Shown one piece after another: positions 7,429 to 16,809 of a DNA stretch of 64,000 nt. Positions within the stretch are counted from its first letter, which is position 1; each line of letters opens with the position of its first letter. A program made the translations under genes and the position numbers. The DNA comes from Anaerorhabdus sp964386325. GTDB lineage: Bacteria > Bacillota_I > Bacilli_A > Erysipelotrichales > Erysipelotrichaceae. The notes below the pieces were generated by a model. That model did not search any database. It was not told the DNA's origin and saw nothing but the letters and a program-made list of their open reading frames with translations. Where the stretch lies: NCBI GenBank assembly GCA_964386325.1, contig CAYLQY010000002.1, positions 124,001 to 188,000 of the forward strand, read 5' to 3'.

Positions 7429-9448
7429 ATTTTTACAAATCATATTATGTATCTTTATGGTTTTAATTTATGGATGTGCAAAGAAAATAGAAACGATGAC
7501 TATCGGAGAATGGTTAGAAAAAATTGTTGTTGAAGCGAATATACCCGAGTCAACAAATGATAGTCCTTATTTTTTGAATATTAAGGAAAATAGTAAATAC
7601 TTTCCATACGTTCAAGCAAGTGTTGAGTGGGGAATATTAGATACAACAAAGGCTATTGATGTAGATGCACTTCTTACAAAAGAAGTTATGGCTTATACTT
7701 TGGTCAATTTAATGCAAGAAGAATTGAATGCCACAGCAATAAAAGATGCTTCAAAAAGTAATTATCCAGAGCATTGTGCTAAGTCGATTAGTCTAGGAAT
7801 CTTTCAAACGGATAATAGAGGTTTATTTCATCCGTTGGATAAAGTAGATATCACTCTTGCAAATGAGAAATTGAATTTAGTATTAGGTTATATTAATAAT
7901 TATGAAGGTAAAGATATAACGAAAGTTGACTTAAATGAAGAGATAATTGAAACAGATATCCCGATTGAATTTAGTGAAGTTGATAAAATAATTCGATATC
8001 AAGACAAGGTAAATTTTAAAGAGAAAGATATAATCCATTGGAATGATGGAACAGATCAATATTTCAAAGTTGAAGAAATTTTTGAAACGGAAGAATTTAT
8101 TGAAGTGCAATTAAGTGAAGTAAATTATTTTGATTTATTTGATGAGGTAGAAGTGGATGGAAGCTTTGAAGTTGATTTTTCAAATGCTTCTATCACTTCT
8201 TCTTTTAAAGAAATTAGTCCTAATGAATATCAATTTGATAAAATGGTACTTAAAGAATTTGGATTAGGAGACCTAAGTGGAACATTTAATGTTGATAATG
8301 AAGGAATACAGATACGGCTTAAAAAACAACAAAAGCATGGTGAGATAGTTAGTGAAATAAAGTTATACAAGGTAAAACCAACAATACGATGGAAAACAAA
8401 TTCAAGAGGTATAGAAGATGCATATTTTAAACTTGATTTTTCGATTCTTGAATCAATAAAATATCATAATACAAAATTTAAAAATTACTATTCAGATTTC
8501 AAAAGTTTACAAGGGAAAGATTTAATCACAAAGATTATTAATACATTTCACGAAAGTGAAGAGATGGATGGTGTATTAATACCAATCTGTGATATACAAG
8601 TGCCAATACCTAATGTGCCTATCTTAACTCTGGGAATGAAGTTGCAACTTCATTTGTATGCCAGTGGTAAGGTTGAAATAGTACTTACTAATCAACATCA
8701 AATAGGACTTGAAATTAGAAATAATAAACTTAGAACTTTTAATGAAAACAAGCGAGATTTTGATTTCATTATGAAAGCAAGTACTAATTCTACTTTAGGT
8801 TTTACTACATCGCTCATGGCTGCAAAAATTCACCTACTAGATATTGGAATAAAAGGAGGGATTGAAGGAAGTGTAGGTACTACAGTTCATTTGTATGATA
8901 AAAATGGTGAGATGACAACAGCTAAAATCAAAGTGCCTCTTGATGTTGTGGATGAAAGTACAGTTGGACATGATGATGTAAAAGTGTGTGGTGATATCAA
9001 TGCTAATTTACTGTTGGATATTACAATTAATTCAAAGAAGACACTTGCGAATAAATTAGGTTTAACTAAAACTTGGAATGTTTTAAATAACAATAATGCT
9101 TCAATTATTCCAACTAAGAAGACACATCTAGAGAATTGGCAATTCTTAGAACGTTGTACACGTGGTAAGAGAAGAAAACAACAAGAGAAAGAAGTTATAA
9201 AAACCGATAAAATTGTTTTAGACCGTGTTAATTATTTAATAAAAGTTAATGATTCAAAGATAATTACAATAAAAGGTTTACCCGAAGAATATGCAGATAC
9301 CGATTTAATCTATGAAACAAAAGATAATGATATTTGTTCGATAAATAAGAACGGAGAAGTCAACGGAATTAAAAAGGGAAGTTGTACAGTAAGTATAAAA
9401 ACAAGCGATAATAAATATTCTACTCTTTGCCATGTGTTAGTAAGTTAA
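7406..9448 (+). CDS. Large lipoprotein of the T7SS-like locus with SLH-like and Big2-like regions
   Basis: A 680-residue product with a lipoprotein signal peptide whose lipobox ends in G23-C24. Residues ~45-115 resemble an SLH-type fold (FPYVQASVEWGILD, LLTKEVMAYTLVNLM). The long middle is beta-rich and unrecognised. The C-terminal ~80 residues look like a Big2/Ig-like domain (SINKNGEVNGIKKGSCTVSI). It starts inside the preceding WXG100 gene (ATG 7406 or 7412) with a weak ribosome binding site, suggesting translational coupling. It ends 1 base before the essC start. It is predicted to be surface-anchored and is a candidate accessory or envelope component of the secretion system. Confidence 0.7.
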   Translation: MPMRLISKFLQIILCIFMVLIYGCAKKIETMTIGEWLEKIVVEANIPESTNDSPYFLNIKENSKYFPYVQASVEWGILDTTKAIDVDALLTKEVMAYTLVNLMQEELNATAIKDASKSNYPEHCAKSISLGIFQTDNRGLFHPLDKVDITLANEKLNLVLGYINNYEGKDITKVDLNEEIIETDIPIEFSEVDKIIRYQDKVNFKEKDIIHWNDGTDQYFKVEEIFETEEFIEVQLSEVNYFDLFDEVEVDGSFEVDFSNASITSSFKEISPNEYQFDKMVLKEFGLGDLSGTFNVDNEGIQIRLKKQQKHGEIVSEIKLYKVKPTIRWKTNSRGIEDAYFKLDFSILESIKYHNTKFKNYYSDFKSLQGKDLITKIINTFHESEEMDGVLIPICDIQVPIPNVPILTLGMKLQLHLYASGKVEIVLTNQHQIGLEIRNNKLRTFNENKRDFDFIMKASTNSTLGFTTSLMAAKIHLLDIGIKGGIEGSVGTTVHLYDKNGEMTTAKIKVPLDVVDESTVGHDDVKVCGDINANLLLDITINSKKTLANKLGLTKTWNVLNNNNASIIPTKKTHLENWQFLERCTRGKRRKQQEKEVIKTDKIVLDRVNYLIKVNDSKIITIKGLPEEYADTDLIYETKDNDICSINKNGEVNGIKKGSCTVSIKTSDNKYSTLCHVLVS

Positions 9449-9449
9449 T

Positions 9450-12400
9450 ATGAATTGTATTGTTTACAAAGATTCAAAGCAGTGGTTGTTTAGAGTTAAA
9501 AAAGGAAAGTGCTTATTGAAGTTAGATGATGAAGAAATACATGTATTTAGTGATCGAGAGAAGGAAATCATTTTAGAAGATGCATATGTATATGTATTTA
9601 CGGAAAATCACGGTTTTGCAAAATATCGAAAATATGAAATCATTGATGAATTGATACTTAGTAGACGTTCTTATGCATCAATACAATTATTAGGGTTGAA
9701 TGAGGATGTAATTTTGAATCTAAGGAATAAAACAATATCAATGAATAATAATGTTTTTGTCGATTATCACTTACAAAATTCCTTTGAGTTAAATGATGTT
9801 ATATCGATTTTCCAATTACGTATAATAGTCACAAAGAATTTCATTTTAATTAATCAACCTGCAGATGTACAAATTAATTTATGCTATAAGAAGGAATTTC
9901 AGTACAATACTTATCGTTATAGTGTTTTGGATATAGATTATGGTGTCTATCAAGGTGTTAAGGAAATGCCTAAGCTAAGTATTGATTTTAGACAATTTGA
10001 TAAATTGGTTCCGTTTGAAAAAACATCGAACTTAATTGTCATTTTACCAATGTTGATGATGTCGTTAGCTTCTTTGGCTGTAGGTATTAATTCAAGCTAC
10101 AATTCATACATGCAGGGTAAAGAGGGATTTGATTTAGTTATACCATTTATACTACCTTGCACGATGCTTGTAAGTACAATGTTTGTGAAACCACTAAATT
10201 CATATATAGAAAATCGAAGGTATAAGAAGAAAAATTTTAACAGAAATAAATCTTTAGATGATTATTTTTATGATTTAGAACAACAACGATGTGATTTTGA
10301 AAAACAACTAGATGAGTTCAATAAGAATGCATATTTACTTGCGGAAGATATAGAAATAAATCACATTAAAAAAACATATCTTATGAATCAAATGAATCTT
10401 GATAATCTTTTAATACCAATTGGATTAGCTACTATTCCATCACGAATTAGCTATAATCAGATTCCTTCTTATAATGATGCAGAGTACTATAATCGATATC
10501 TAGCGTTCAAAGATAGACATATATCAATGGATAATAAAGTGTTTCATCTGAAATTTTCAGAAATTAGTTCAATTGTAATTAAAGATGCTATTTTGTTTGA
10601 ATGGATTTTACTTCAATTACGTTTTTGTGTTGATGACAAAAAAGTAGAAATATATCTATTTACATCGGATGAGTGGTTGAATAATAAAAAGGAATATTTG
10701 TTTCTAAATCTTATCGTTATAACTTCAAGTGATTCAGAATTATCTTCAAAGGATAATAAAAGCAAAATTGCACTAGTTACTAATGAGAAAATCTATGAAC
10801 AAACAAGATTGGAATTTGTCTCTACAATATATTTAAATACATCTACTAAAATTTGCGACTGTTCTATAGTGATGGAAAATGATGGTTATATTTATAATAA
10901 TTCAATAGTTTTTCATAACAAACTTAATTGGGAAGTGATAACTATTTTTAAAAATAACTTGTTAAAATATTTTGGAAGAATGTTGAGATTAACTCATAAT
11001 AACTACAAACTATTTGATTTATATAAATTTGAAATTACAAAATGTTACATAAACAGTAATTGGATTACAAATAAGCCCTATGACTATTTAAAAGCTCCAA
11101 TAGGCATGTGTAATGGAGAAATCTTTGAAATTGATTTAAATGAAAAAGTTTATGGTCCTCATATTTTAATTGGTTCTACAACAGGTGGAGGAAAATCAGA
11201 AGCAATTATTACAATTCTCTATTCACTCGCAATTAATTATAGTCCTAGGTATTTTCAGTTTGCGATAATTGATTTTAAGGGAGGAGGTCTCGCAGATGCA
11301 TTTAAGTTAGATAAACAGACATTACCTCATTGTGTAGGTAGTCTTACAAATTTAGATAGTAGTGAAATGGAAAGATTATTAGTTTCATTTGAAATTGAAA
11401 GCAAAAGAAGACAACTTTTGTTTTCTAAAATGGTAGCAGTGAGTAAACAATCTCCAATGAATATTGGCAAATATCAAAAGTTAGTTGATGAAGGCATCGA
11501 TTTACCACAGTTAGCACATTTGATGTATGTTATTGATGAATTTGCTGAATTGAAAATGAGTGAACCCAATTTTGTAAATGAATTAATTCGTGTCGCTAGA
11601 ATAGGACGTAGTTTGGGTATTTATCTATTGTTGTCAACACAGAAACCAGCTTCTGTAGTTGATGGCCAAATCTGGGCAAACTGCAGTACTCGTATTTGCT
11701 TAAAGGTACAAGACCGCCAAGACAGCATGGAGATGATTGAGTCAGATAGAGGAGCTTTTTTAAAACAGCCAGGACATTTCTATTTATTTAATAATCAAAA
11801 AGTAATTGAAGGTCAAATGGCCTTGACGAGTTCTGACTATTCTTATGCTGACAAAACAAACATAAAGCTATTAACAAATCACTTACAAGATTTACAAAAT
11901 AGAGATTATGGTGGAGAATCGCAAATAACGACACTTTTGAATATCATGGCTACCGAGAATGAAAACATACATAAATTATGGCAGCAATCACTCAAAAATG
12001 AAGAATATCAATGGAAGATAATCCATGATTTTCAAATAGGAATAATTGATGATATTAGTAATAACTCTCAATATCCATTTATTTATGAATATCGTAAAAA
12101 TATGATTGTATTTTCGATGAATAGACAAGAAAAACAAAATTTTATGGAAATAATAATAGAAAAAATTATTGCTGGATTTAATAATCAATATGAATTGATA
12201 ATTGTTGATTTTGAAAAAATGACAATTCCACTATATGAGAACAATGAGTTTATCCAAATTGTAGATAATAGGTATATGCTAGAAAGTTTGATAAAGATAT
12301 TGGTTAATGATATAAAAATACAACATGAATTAATAATTATCGTTACACACTATCCAACATTTTTAGAAGTTGTAGAGGAGCTGCATTATTTAGTTGAACA

Positions 12401-13169
12401 AATACTCCATATAGGAACAAGAAAAAAATGCTATTTTATATTCCTAACGAATACATCAAATTCAATTAAATATTCACTACTTCATTATTTTAATATTCGA
12501 GTAGCATTATCAATTGAAAATGTGAATGAGTACATAGCGATATTTGAAAAGCCAATGAAAACATGGATTGTAGAAAAAGGATTCGGTTATGTTATGGAAA
12601 AGGAAGTAAAGTTATTTAAGTATATACAAAAAACAAATCAAAATGCCTGTGTGAATATGCGATGCAAATTTGAAAGAATCAAGCTATTATCTGAAAAAGT
12701 TATACTCAAACGATGCAACAAAATCATTCTAGGAATTGATTTAGATACAATGCAAGAGATTGAATTAGAGAATAAAAAAGTCTTGTTTGTCGTGGCTAAG
12801 TATTCAAGTAGTTATCATAAATTTATTAATGATACATTTAAGGAATATCGTAATGTAATTTCCAAGAAGGACTTAAATTTATCGAAGATAATAATCGATT
12901 ATGAAGAATTCAAACTTGATGTTAGTGAGGATATAATCAATTATCTAAATGATAGATCTGTCATTGTTACCTGTTGCCAAGATGATTGGTATAGTTCATG
13001 GATGAGAATCATGTATAAGGGAACAAATATAATTTGGATAGGAGAAGGATTTCATGAACAAACTATTGTGCGTAATGAGCGGTGGTTAAAACTGAGAAAA
13101 AATGAAGCATTTTATATATCTAGTAAGGATAATCATAAAATAAGGTGTATTGATAAATATGAAGAATGA
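9450..13169 (+). CDS. essC: EssC/YukBA-like FtsK/SpoIIIE ATPase of type VII secretion
   Basis: This 1239-residue protein has a beta-rich FHA-like N-terminal region (~1-165), two membrane segments (~195-213 and ~228-248), then an FtsK/SpoIIIE ATPase domain. The P-loop reads GSTTGGGKS (575-583) and Walker B is YVIDEFAEL with D696-E697. A second ATPase-like module begins near GIIDDISNN (~867) and a third near LGIDLDTMQEIEL (~1096). Neither keeps a GKT/GKS loop. Firmicute EssC is usually ~1450-1500 residues, so this one is shorter. EssC powers export of WXG100 proteins. It overlaps the next gene. Confidence 0.88.
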   Translation: MNCIVYKDSKQWLFRVKKGKCLLKLDDEEIHVFSDREKEIILEDAYVYVFTENHGFAKYRKYEIIDELILSRRSYASIQLLGLNEDVILNLRNKTISMNNNVFVDYHLQNSFELNDVISIFQLRIIVTKNFILINQPADVQINLCYKKEFQYNTYRYSVLDIDYGVYQGVKEMPKLSIDFRQFDKLVPFEKTSNLIVILPMLMMSLASLAVGINSSYNSYMQGKEGFDLVIPFILPCTMLVSTMFVKPLNSYIENRRYKKKNFNRNKSLDDYFYDLEQQRCDFEKQLDEFNKNAYLLAEDIEINHIKKTYLMNQMNLDNLLIPIGLATIPSRISYNQIPSYNDAEYYNRYLAFKDRHISMDNKVFHLKFSEISSIVIKDAILFEWILLQLRFCVDDKKVEIYLFTSDEWLNNKKEYLFLNLIVITSSDSELSSKDNKSKIALVTNEKIYEQTRLEFVSTIYLNTSTKICDCSIVMENDGYIYNNSIVFHNKLNWEVITIFKNNLLKYFGRMLRLTHNNYKLFDLYKFEITKCYINSNWITNKPYDYLKAPIGMCNGEIFEIDLNEKVYGPHILIGSTTGGGKSEAIITILYSLAINYSPRYFQFAIIDFKGGGLADAFKLDKQTLPHCVGSLTNLDSSEMERLLVSFEIESKRRQLLFSKMVAVSKQSPMNIGKYQKLVDEGIDLPQLAHLMYVIDEFAELKMSEPNFVNELIRVARIGRSLGIYLLLSTQKPASVVDGQIWANCSTRICLKVQDRQDSMEMIESDRGAFLKQPGHFYLFNNQKVIEGQMALTSSDYSYADKTNIKLLTNHLQDLQNRDYGGESQITTLLNIMATENENIHKLWQQSLKNEEYQWKIIHDFQIGIIDDISNNSQYPFIYEYRKNMIVFSMNRQEKQNFMEIIIEKIIAGFNNQYELIIVDFEKMTIPLYENNEFIQIVDNRYMLESLIKILVNDIKIQHELIIIVTHYPTFLEVVEELHYLVEQILHIGTRKKCYFIFLTNTSNSIKYSLLHYFNIRVALSIENVNEYIAIFEKPMKTWIVEKGFGYVMEKEVKLFKYIQKTNQNACVNMRCKFERIKLLSEKVILKRCNKIILGIDLDTMQEIELENKKVLFVVAKYSSSYHKFINDTFKEYRNVISKKDLNLSKIIIDYEEFKLDVSEDIINYLNDRSVIVTCCQDDWYSSWMRIMYKGTNIIWIGEGFHEQTIVRNERWLKLRKNEAFYISSKDNHKIRCIDKYEE

Positions 13170-13413
13170 AGTTGTGGTTATTGTTGAGATTTGTGTCATT
13201 AAACGAGAATGGATATGCGTCTTTGATTGCGAAAAGATGATTATTGAAAATATAAAGAAATTTCTAGAATTAATCTACAAAGAAATTCAATATGAATATC
13301 AATTCAGTGAAAATTTGATAATTGTTGATAAATATACAAAATCTATGATAAATCCATTTGTTAAGGCAACTAATTCTTATTTATATAATGGTATTACACT
13401 TCAACTTTATTAA
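13159..13413 (+). CDS. Small protein, possible YukD/EsaB ubiquitin-like component
   Basis: An 84-residue product starting at ATG 13159, overlapping the essC 3' end by 11 bases; an in-frame TTG at 13150 is less likely. The pattern (VVVIVEICV strand, helix, and a C-terminal NGITLQLY ending like the ubiquitin-fold G-x-x-L-x-L) is compatible with YukD/EsaB, which is encoded next to essC in Bacillus and Staphylococcus. Sequence identity is too low to be sure. Position is the main support. Confidence 0.45.
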   Translation: MKNEVVVIVEICVIKREWICVFDCEKMIIENIKKFLELIYKEIQYEYQFSENLIIVDKYTKSMINPFVKATNSYLYNGITLQLY

Positions 13414-13421
13414 TATATATG

Positions 13422-13427
13422 TATAAT
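13422..13427 (+). promoter_or_regulatory. Candidate -10 element for pepF
   Basis: A perfect TATAAT lies 18 bases before the pepF start codon, with no clear -35. Confidence 0.35.
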
Positions 13428-13445
13428 AGATATTGAGGTGGAAAT

Positions 13446-15143
13446 ATGAAATTTAAAGATTTTAAATACGAACGACCTGATTATGATCAAGTCAAGGGGC
13501 AATTAGATACACTTCAGAATGAATTAAGAGAATGTAGTGATGTAAAAGATTTTATGGAGATATTTGATAAAATTAATCAAATTCGTAGCCATGTACAAAC
13601 AATGGCATCACTTTCAAGTACACGCTATTCTATTAATACTGCTGATGAATTTTATGAAAAAGAAAATGACTATTGGGATGAAATAAGTCCAATGTATGCT
13701 TCTGTCAATTCAGATTTATACAAAATTATTTTGAATCATAAATTACGTAATGCTCTTGAAGATAGAATACCGAGTGCATTCTTTAAACTTGCAGAATGTG
13801 CAATTAAGTCATTTGATGAAAAGATAATTTCTGATATGCAAGAAGAAAATAAACTGATTTCTAAACAAGCTAAATTGTACGCAAGTGCGAAAATTGACTT
13901 TGAAGGAAAGATATATAATTTATCAAGTATTGGTGTTAAAACAACAGATAAAGATAGAAAGACACGTGAGAGTGCAATTCAAGCTAAAATGAAATGGTTT
14001 GAAGAGAATGAAGCAGAGATTGATGAAATATTTGATCAAATGGTAAAAGTAAGAACAGCTATGGCTCTTAAACTGGGATATCCTTCATTTACTGAACTTG
14101 GATATTTGAGAATGAGTCGTTTAGATTACAACGCAGAAATGGTTGCTAATTATCGTAAGCAAGTCTTAAATTTTATTGTACCTACTGCTAAAGAGCTATA
14201 TGAAGAACAACGTGAACGTTTAGGTTATGAAGAGTTACGTTACTTTGATGAAAAAATTGAGTTTTTATCAGGTAATCCTAAACCTAAAGGAACAACAGAA
14301 GAACTTATTCAAGCAGCTAATAAAATGTATCATGAGTTATCAAAGGAGACTGGTGAATTCTTTGATGTTATGGTTGAACAAGAATTATTTGACTTGGAAA
14401 GCAAACCAAATAAACAAGGTGGAGGGTATTGTACAGATTTCCCTGACTTTAAAGTTCCATTTATTTTTAGTAATTTTAATGGTACAAGTGGTGATGTTGA
14501 TGTATTAACGCACGAAGCAGGACATGCTTTTCAATCATATATGTCACAAAAAACAATCACGATTCCAGAGTGTATGTTTCCAACAATGGAGAGTGCAGAA
14601 ATACATTCAATGAGTATGGAGTTCTTTGCTCATCCATGGATGCCATATTTCTTTAAAGAAGAAGCCGATAAATATTATTACTTACATGTGGCTGAAGCAA
14701 TGAAGTTTGTTCCATATGGAGTTCTTGTGGATCATTTCCAACATGAAATTTATGCGAATCCTAATTGCACGAAAGATGAGAGAAAAAAGATGTGGCGAGA
14801 ACTGGAAAAGAAATACTTACCACATAAAGATTATGATGGGTGTGCAATGTTAGAAAAAGGCTGTTGGTGGTACCAACAAGGTCATATCTTCCAAAGTCCG
14901 TTCTACTATATCGATTATACTCTAGCCCAAGTTTGTGCTTTACAATTTTGGGTAAGAATGATTAATAAAGATGAAAAAGCTTGGACAGATTATGTTCACT
15001 TGTGCGGATTAGGTGGAACTAAAACATTCTTAGAATTAGTGAAAGAAGCTGGTTTAAAATCACCATTTGAAGATGGGACTATTGAACCAGTTGTAGCAAC
15101 TGCAAAAGAGTATTTAAGTACAATTGATACTAAAACATTTTAA
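13446..15143 (+). CDS. pepF: Oligoendopeptidase F family metallopeptidase (M3)
   Basis: This 565-residue cytosolic M3 zinc peptidase carries HEAGH at residues 356-360. The third zinc ligand is probably E385 in ESAEIHS, 25 residues later, as in the thimet family. It would degrade oligopeptides, for example nutrient or signal peptides. The length matches the ~560-600 residues of the family. A good ribosome binding site (GAGGTGG) precedes ATG 13446. It appears monocistronic and converges on the reverse-strand radical SAM gene through a shared hairpin. Confidence 0.92.
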   Translation: MKFKDFKYERPDYDQVKGQLDTLQNELRECSDVKDFMEIFDKINQIRSHVQTMASLSSTRYSINTADEFYEKENDYWDEISPMYASVNSDLYKIILNHKLRNALEDRIPSAFFKLAECAIKSFDEKIISDMQEENKLISKQAKLYASAKIDFEGKIYNLSSIGVKTTDKDRKTRESAIQAKMKWFEENEAEIDEIFDQMVKVRTAMALKLGYPSFTELGYLRMSRLDYNAEMVANYRKQVLNFIVPTAKELYEEQRERLGYEELRYFDEKIEFLSGNPKPKGTTEELIQAANKMYHELSKETGEFFDVMVEQELFDLESKPNKQGGGYCTDFPDFKVPFIFSNFNGTSGDVDVLTHEAGHAFQSYMSQKTITIPECMFPTMESAEIHSMSMEFFAHPWMPYFFKEEADKYYYLHVAEAMKFVPYGVLVDHFQHEIYANPNCTKDERKKMWRELEKKYLPHKDYDGCAMLEKGCWWYQQGHIFQSPFYYIDYTLAQVCALQFWVRMINKDEKAWTDYVHLCGLGGTKTFLELVKEAGLKSPFEDGTIEPVVATAKEYLSTIDTKTF

Positions 15144-15162
15144 AAGATGCCGAAGCATCTTT
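15143..15162. terminator. Bidirectional hairpin between pepF and the radical SAM gene
   Basis: Perfect 8-bp stem AAAGATGC / GCATCTTT with a CGAA tetraloop. It overlaps the radical SAM stop codon. T-rich tracts are present on both sides, longer on the reverse strand. Confidence 0.7.
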
Positions 15163-15985
15163 AGTTAAAGCGATTTCGATAAGTACATTTTTGACAAAGG
15201 GGTTCAATGAGTTGATTATCATTGAATCCTTTTATTATTGAATTAAAGTGTTTGGAACTTAAAATTGAATTCAAATTTTCTACAAAAATATTACCTAAAT
15301 TGATTTCTCCTTCAGCATCTAAACAACAAGGTACAACGGTACCATCAACAAGAATTGCAACCATTTCCTTACCACCACGGCAAGTTCCTAATTTAGTTGA
15401 AGGTAAAATTGCGGTGGCAGGCCATTCAAATTGGTTTTCAAAATGAAGAAAAACATGAGATGACAATTTGAAACTATTTGGTTTTGTGGTTTGTTGTAAA
15501 TCGTATTTATTTTTAATAAGTGACAAGGCAGTGGTAGCTTTATCACTTAGGTTATCACTTGTCCAAAAACGAAGTTCTACATAACAGTTTGTTCGTTTGG
15601 AATCAATAAACGTAAATATTTCATTCATATATTCAGTGATATTGCATGTTTGATAGTCTAAACTATGAAGGGATAAACTTAATTTTCTTAAACTTGAATG
15701 TGAAAATAAAGAAGGATATTTATTTAGGAAGGTTCCGTTAGTTACAAGTTGAACTTGCATATCGTATTGATCACACAAACTGAGAATTTCATCAAATTGT
15801 GAATGAAGTAAAGGTTCACCTTGGACATGTAAATAGATGTAACTAGTATATGGTTTTACTTGTTTTAGTATTTCTTCAAATTGACTTAAACTCATCTCTT
15901 TGAATTCACGATGATGAAAACTACAAAAATTACAACGTAAGTTGCAACGATTTGTGATTTCAATATAAACTCGTTTAATGTTCAT
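15161..15985 (-). CDS. Radical SAM protein with SPASM-like C-terminal Cys cluster
   Basis: A 274-residue protein with the radical SAM motif C14-x3-C18-x2-C21 and the GEPLLH stretch that follows the SAM-binding strand. The C-terminus has GTCRGG, a CC pair (VVPCCLD) and a final CQKC, the layout of a SPASM/twitch auxiliary Fe-S cluster. SPASM proteins often modify peptides or act as anaerobic maturases, but the substrate here is unknown. It overlaps the upstream TtcA-like gene by 11 bases, so the two are translationally coupled and probably work together. Confidence 0.85.
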   Translation of the reverse strand: MNIKRVYIEITNRCNLRCNFCSFHHREFKEMSLSQFEEILKQVKPYTSYIYLHVQGEPLLHSQFDEILSLCDQYDMQVQLVTNGTFLNKYPSLFSHSSLRKLSLSLHSLDYQTCNITEYMNEIFTFIDSKRTNCYVELRFWTSDNLSDKATTALSLIKNKYDLQQTTKPNSFKLSSHVFLHFENQFEWPATAILPSTKLGTCRGGKEMVAILVDGTVVPCCLDAEGEINLGNIFVENLNSILSSKHFNSIIKGFNDNQLIEPLCQKCTYRNRFN

Positions 15986-16739
15986 TTTCTGGTAAGTCCT
16001 CTTGTTTTACCCATAAATCAAGTTTCTTTTGATTGTGTAACATGAGCAAAAAGTTCTCTTTTGCAGAGGGATATGTTTTATAGATAGATTGTAATAATTC
16101 TTTAATATCTTGGCGTTTTGTATGACCGTCCATAGGACATGTGCTTTTAACAATAGGGATATCTACTTCGTTATACGCGTTTTTGATATCTTGTTCAAAA
16201 GTATACACAAAAGGACGTATGAAATTCATCTTTGAGTTGGTAAGAAACATGGCTGGTGCAAAAGTTGCTAGTCTGCCACCATAAATGGCATTTAAAAATA
16301 ATGTTTCAATTGCATCATCAGCATGATGCGCAAAAGCAGTTTTATTGCAATTAAGTTTAATTGCTTCATTAATTACAGCACCTTTTTTTAACTTTGAACA
16401 AATACTACACTTCAAAGTGCCATCTTCATTTGCTTGTATTTTTAAAATATCATAAATTTTTGAATCAAATTCATAAAATTCAATGTTCTGTTTTTTACAA
16501 AAATCAAAAACTTTCTCGAAATCCATATCAGGAAAACCCATCTTGATATGAATTCCAACAATTTCAATATTTTTATCTAAATGACGTTTCGCAATATTAC
16601 GATACAAAGCCAGACAATAAAGAAGAAGCATACTGTCTTTACCACCAGACACTCCAACTGCGATGCGATCGCCTTCTTGCATTAAATTATAGTCTAAATC
16701 AGCTTTGCGAATGCGACCTAAAATTTGTTTAATTGACAT
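15975..16739 (-). CDS. TtcA-like PP-loop tRNA thiolation protein
   Basis: The 254-residue product has the PP-loop SGGKDS (31-36), a CSIC motif (C111, C114) followed by SKLKKG, and a third Cys in KSTCP (C201). These are the TtcA hallmarks: ATP pyrophosphatase plus three Cys that hold an Fe-S cluster. TtcA makes 2-thiocytidine at tRNA position 32, but Firmicute homologues are often uncharacterised, so the exact tRNA target is not claimed. The ribosome binding site is AGGAGTGAT upstream of the start. The gene is first in a two-gene reverse operon with a radical SAM protein. Confidence 0.82.
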   Translation of the reverse strand: MSIKQILGRIRKADLDYNLMQEGDRIAVGVSGGKDSMLLLYCLALYRNIAKRHLDKNIEIVGIHIKMGFPDMDFEKVFDFCKKQNIEFYEFDSKIYDILKIQANEDGTLKCSICSKLKKGAVINEAIKLNCNKTAFAHHADDAIETLFLNAIYGGRLATFAPAMFLTNSKMNFIRPFVYTFEQDIKNAYNEVDIPIVKSTCPMDGHTKRQDIKELLQSIYKTYPSAKENFLLMLHNQKKLDLWVKQEDLPENEH

Positions 16740-16760
16740 AGTATTATCACTCCTGATGCT

Positions 16761-16789
16761 TTGCTATTATATCATGAACTTGTTATAAT
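16761..16789 (+). promoter_or_regulatory. Promoter of truB-ribF-rsmF
   Basis: TTGCTA (16761-16766), 17-base spacer, TATAAT (16784-16789), with TG at 16781-16782 giving an extended -10. The -35 overlaps the -10 of the divergent promoter. Confidence 0.75.
16766..16774 (-). promoter_or_regulatory. Extended -10 promoter for the TtcA-like/radical SAM operon
   Basis: On the reverse strand this reads TGaTATAAT, 27 bases before the start codon. It overlaps the divergent truB promoter. Confidence 0.6.
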
Positions 16790-16809
16790 AGAACAGGAAA
16801 TGAGGTATC

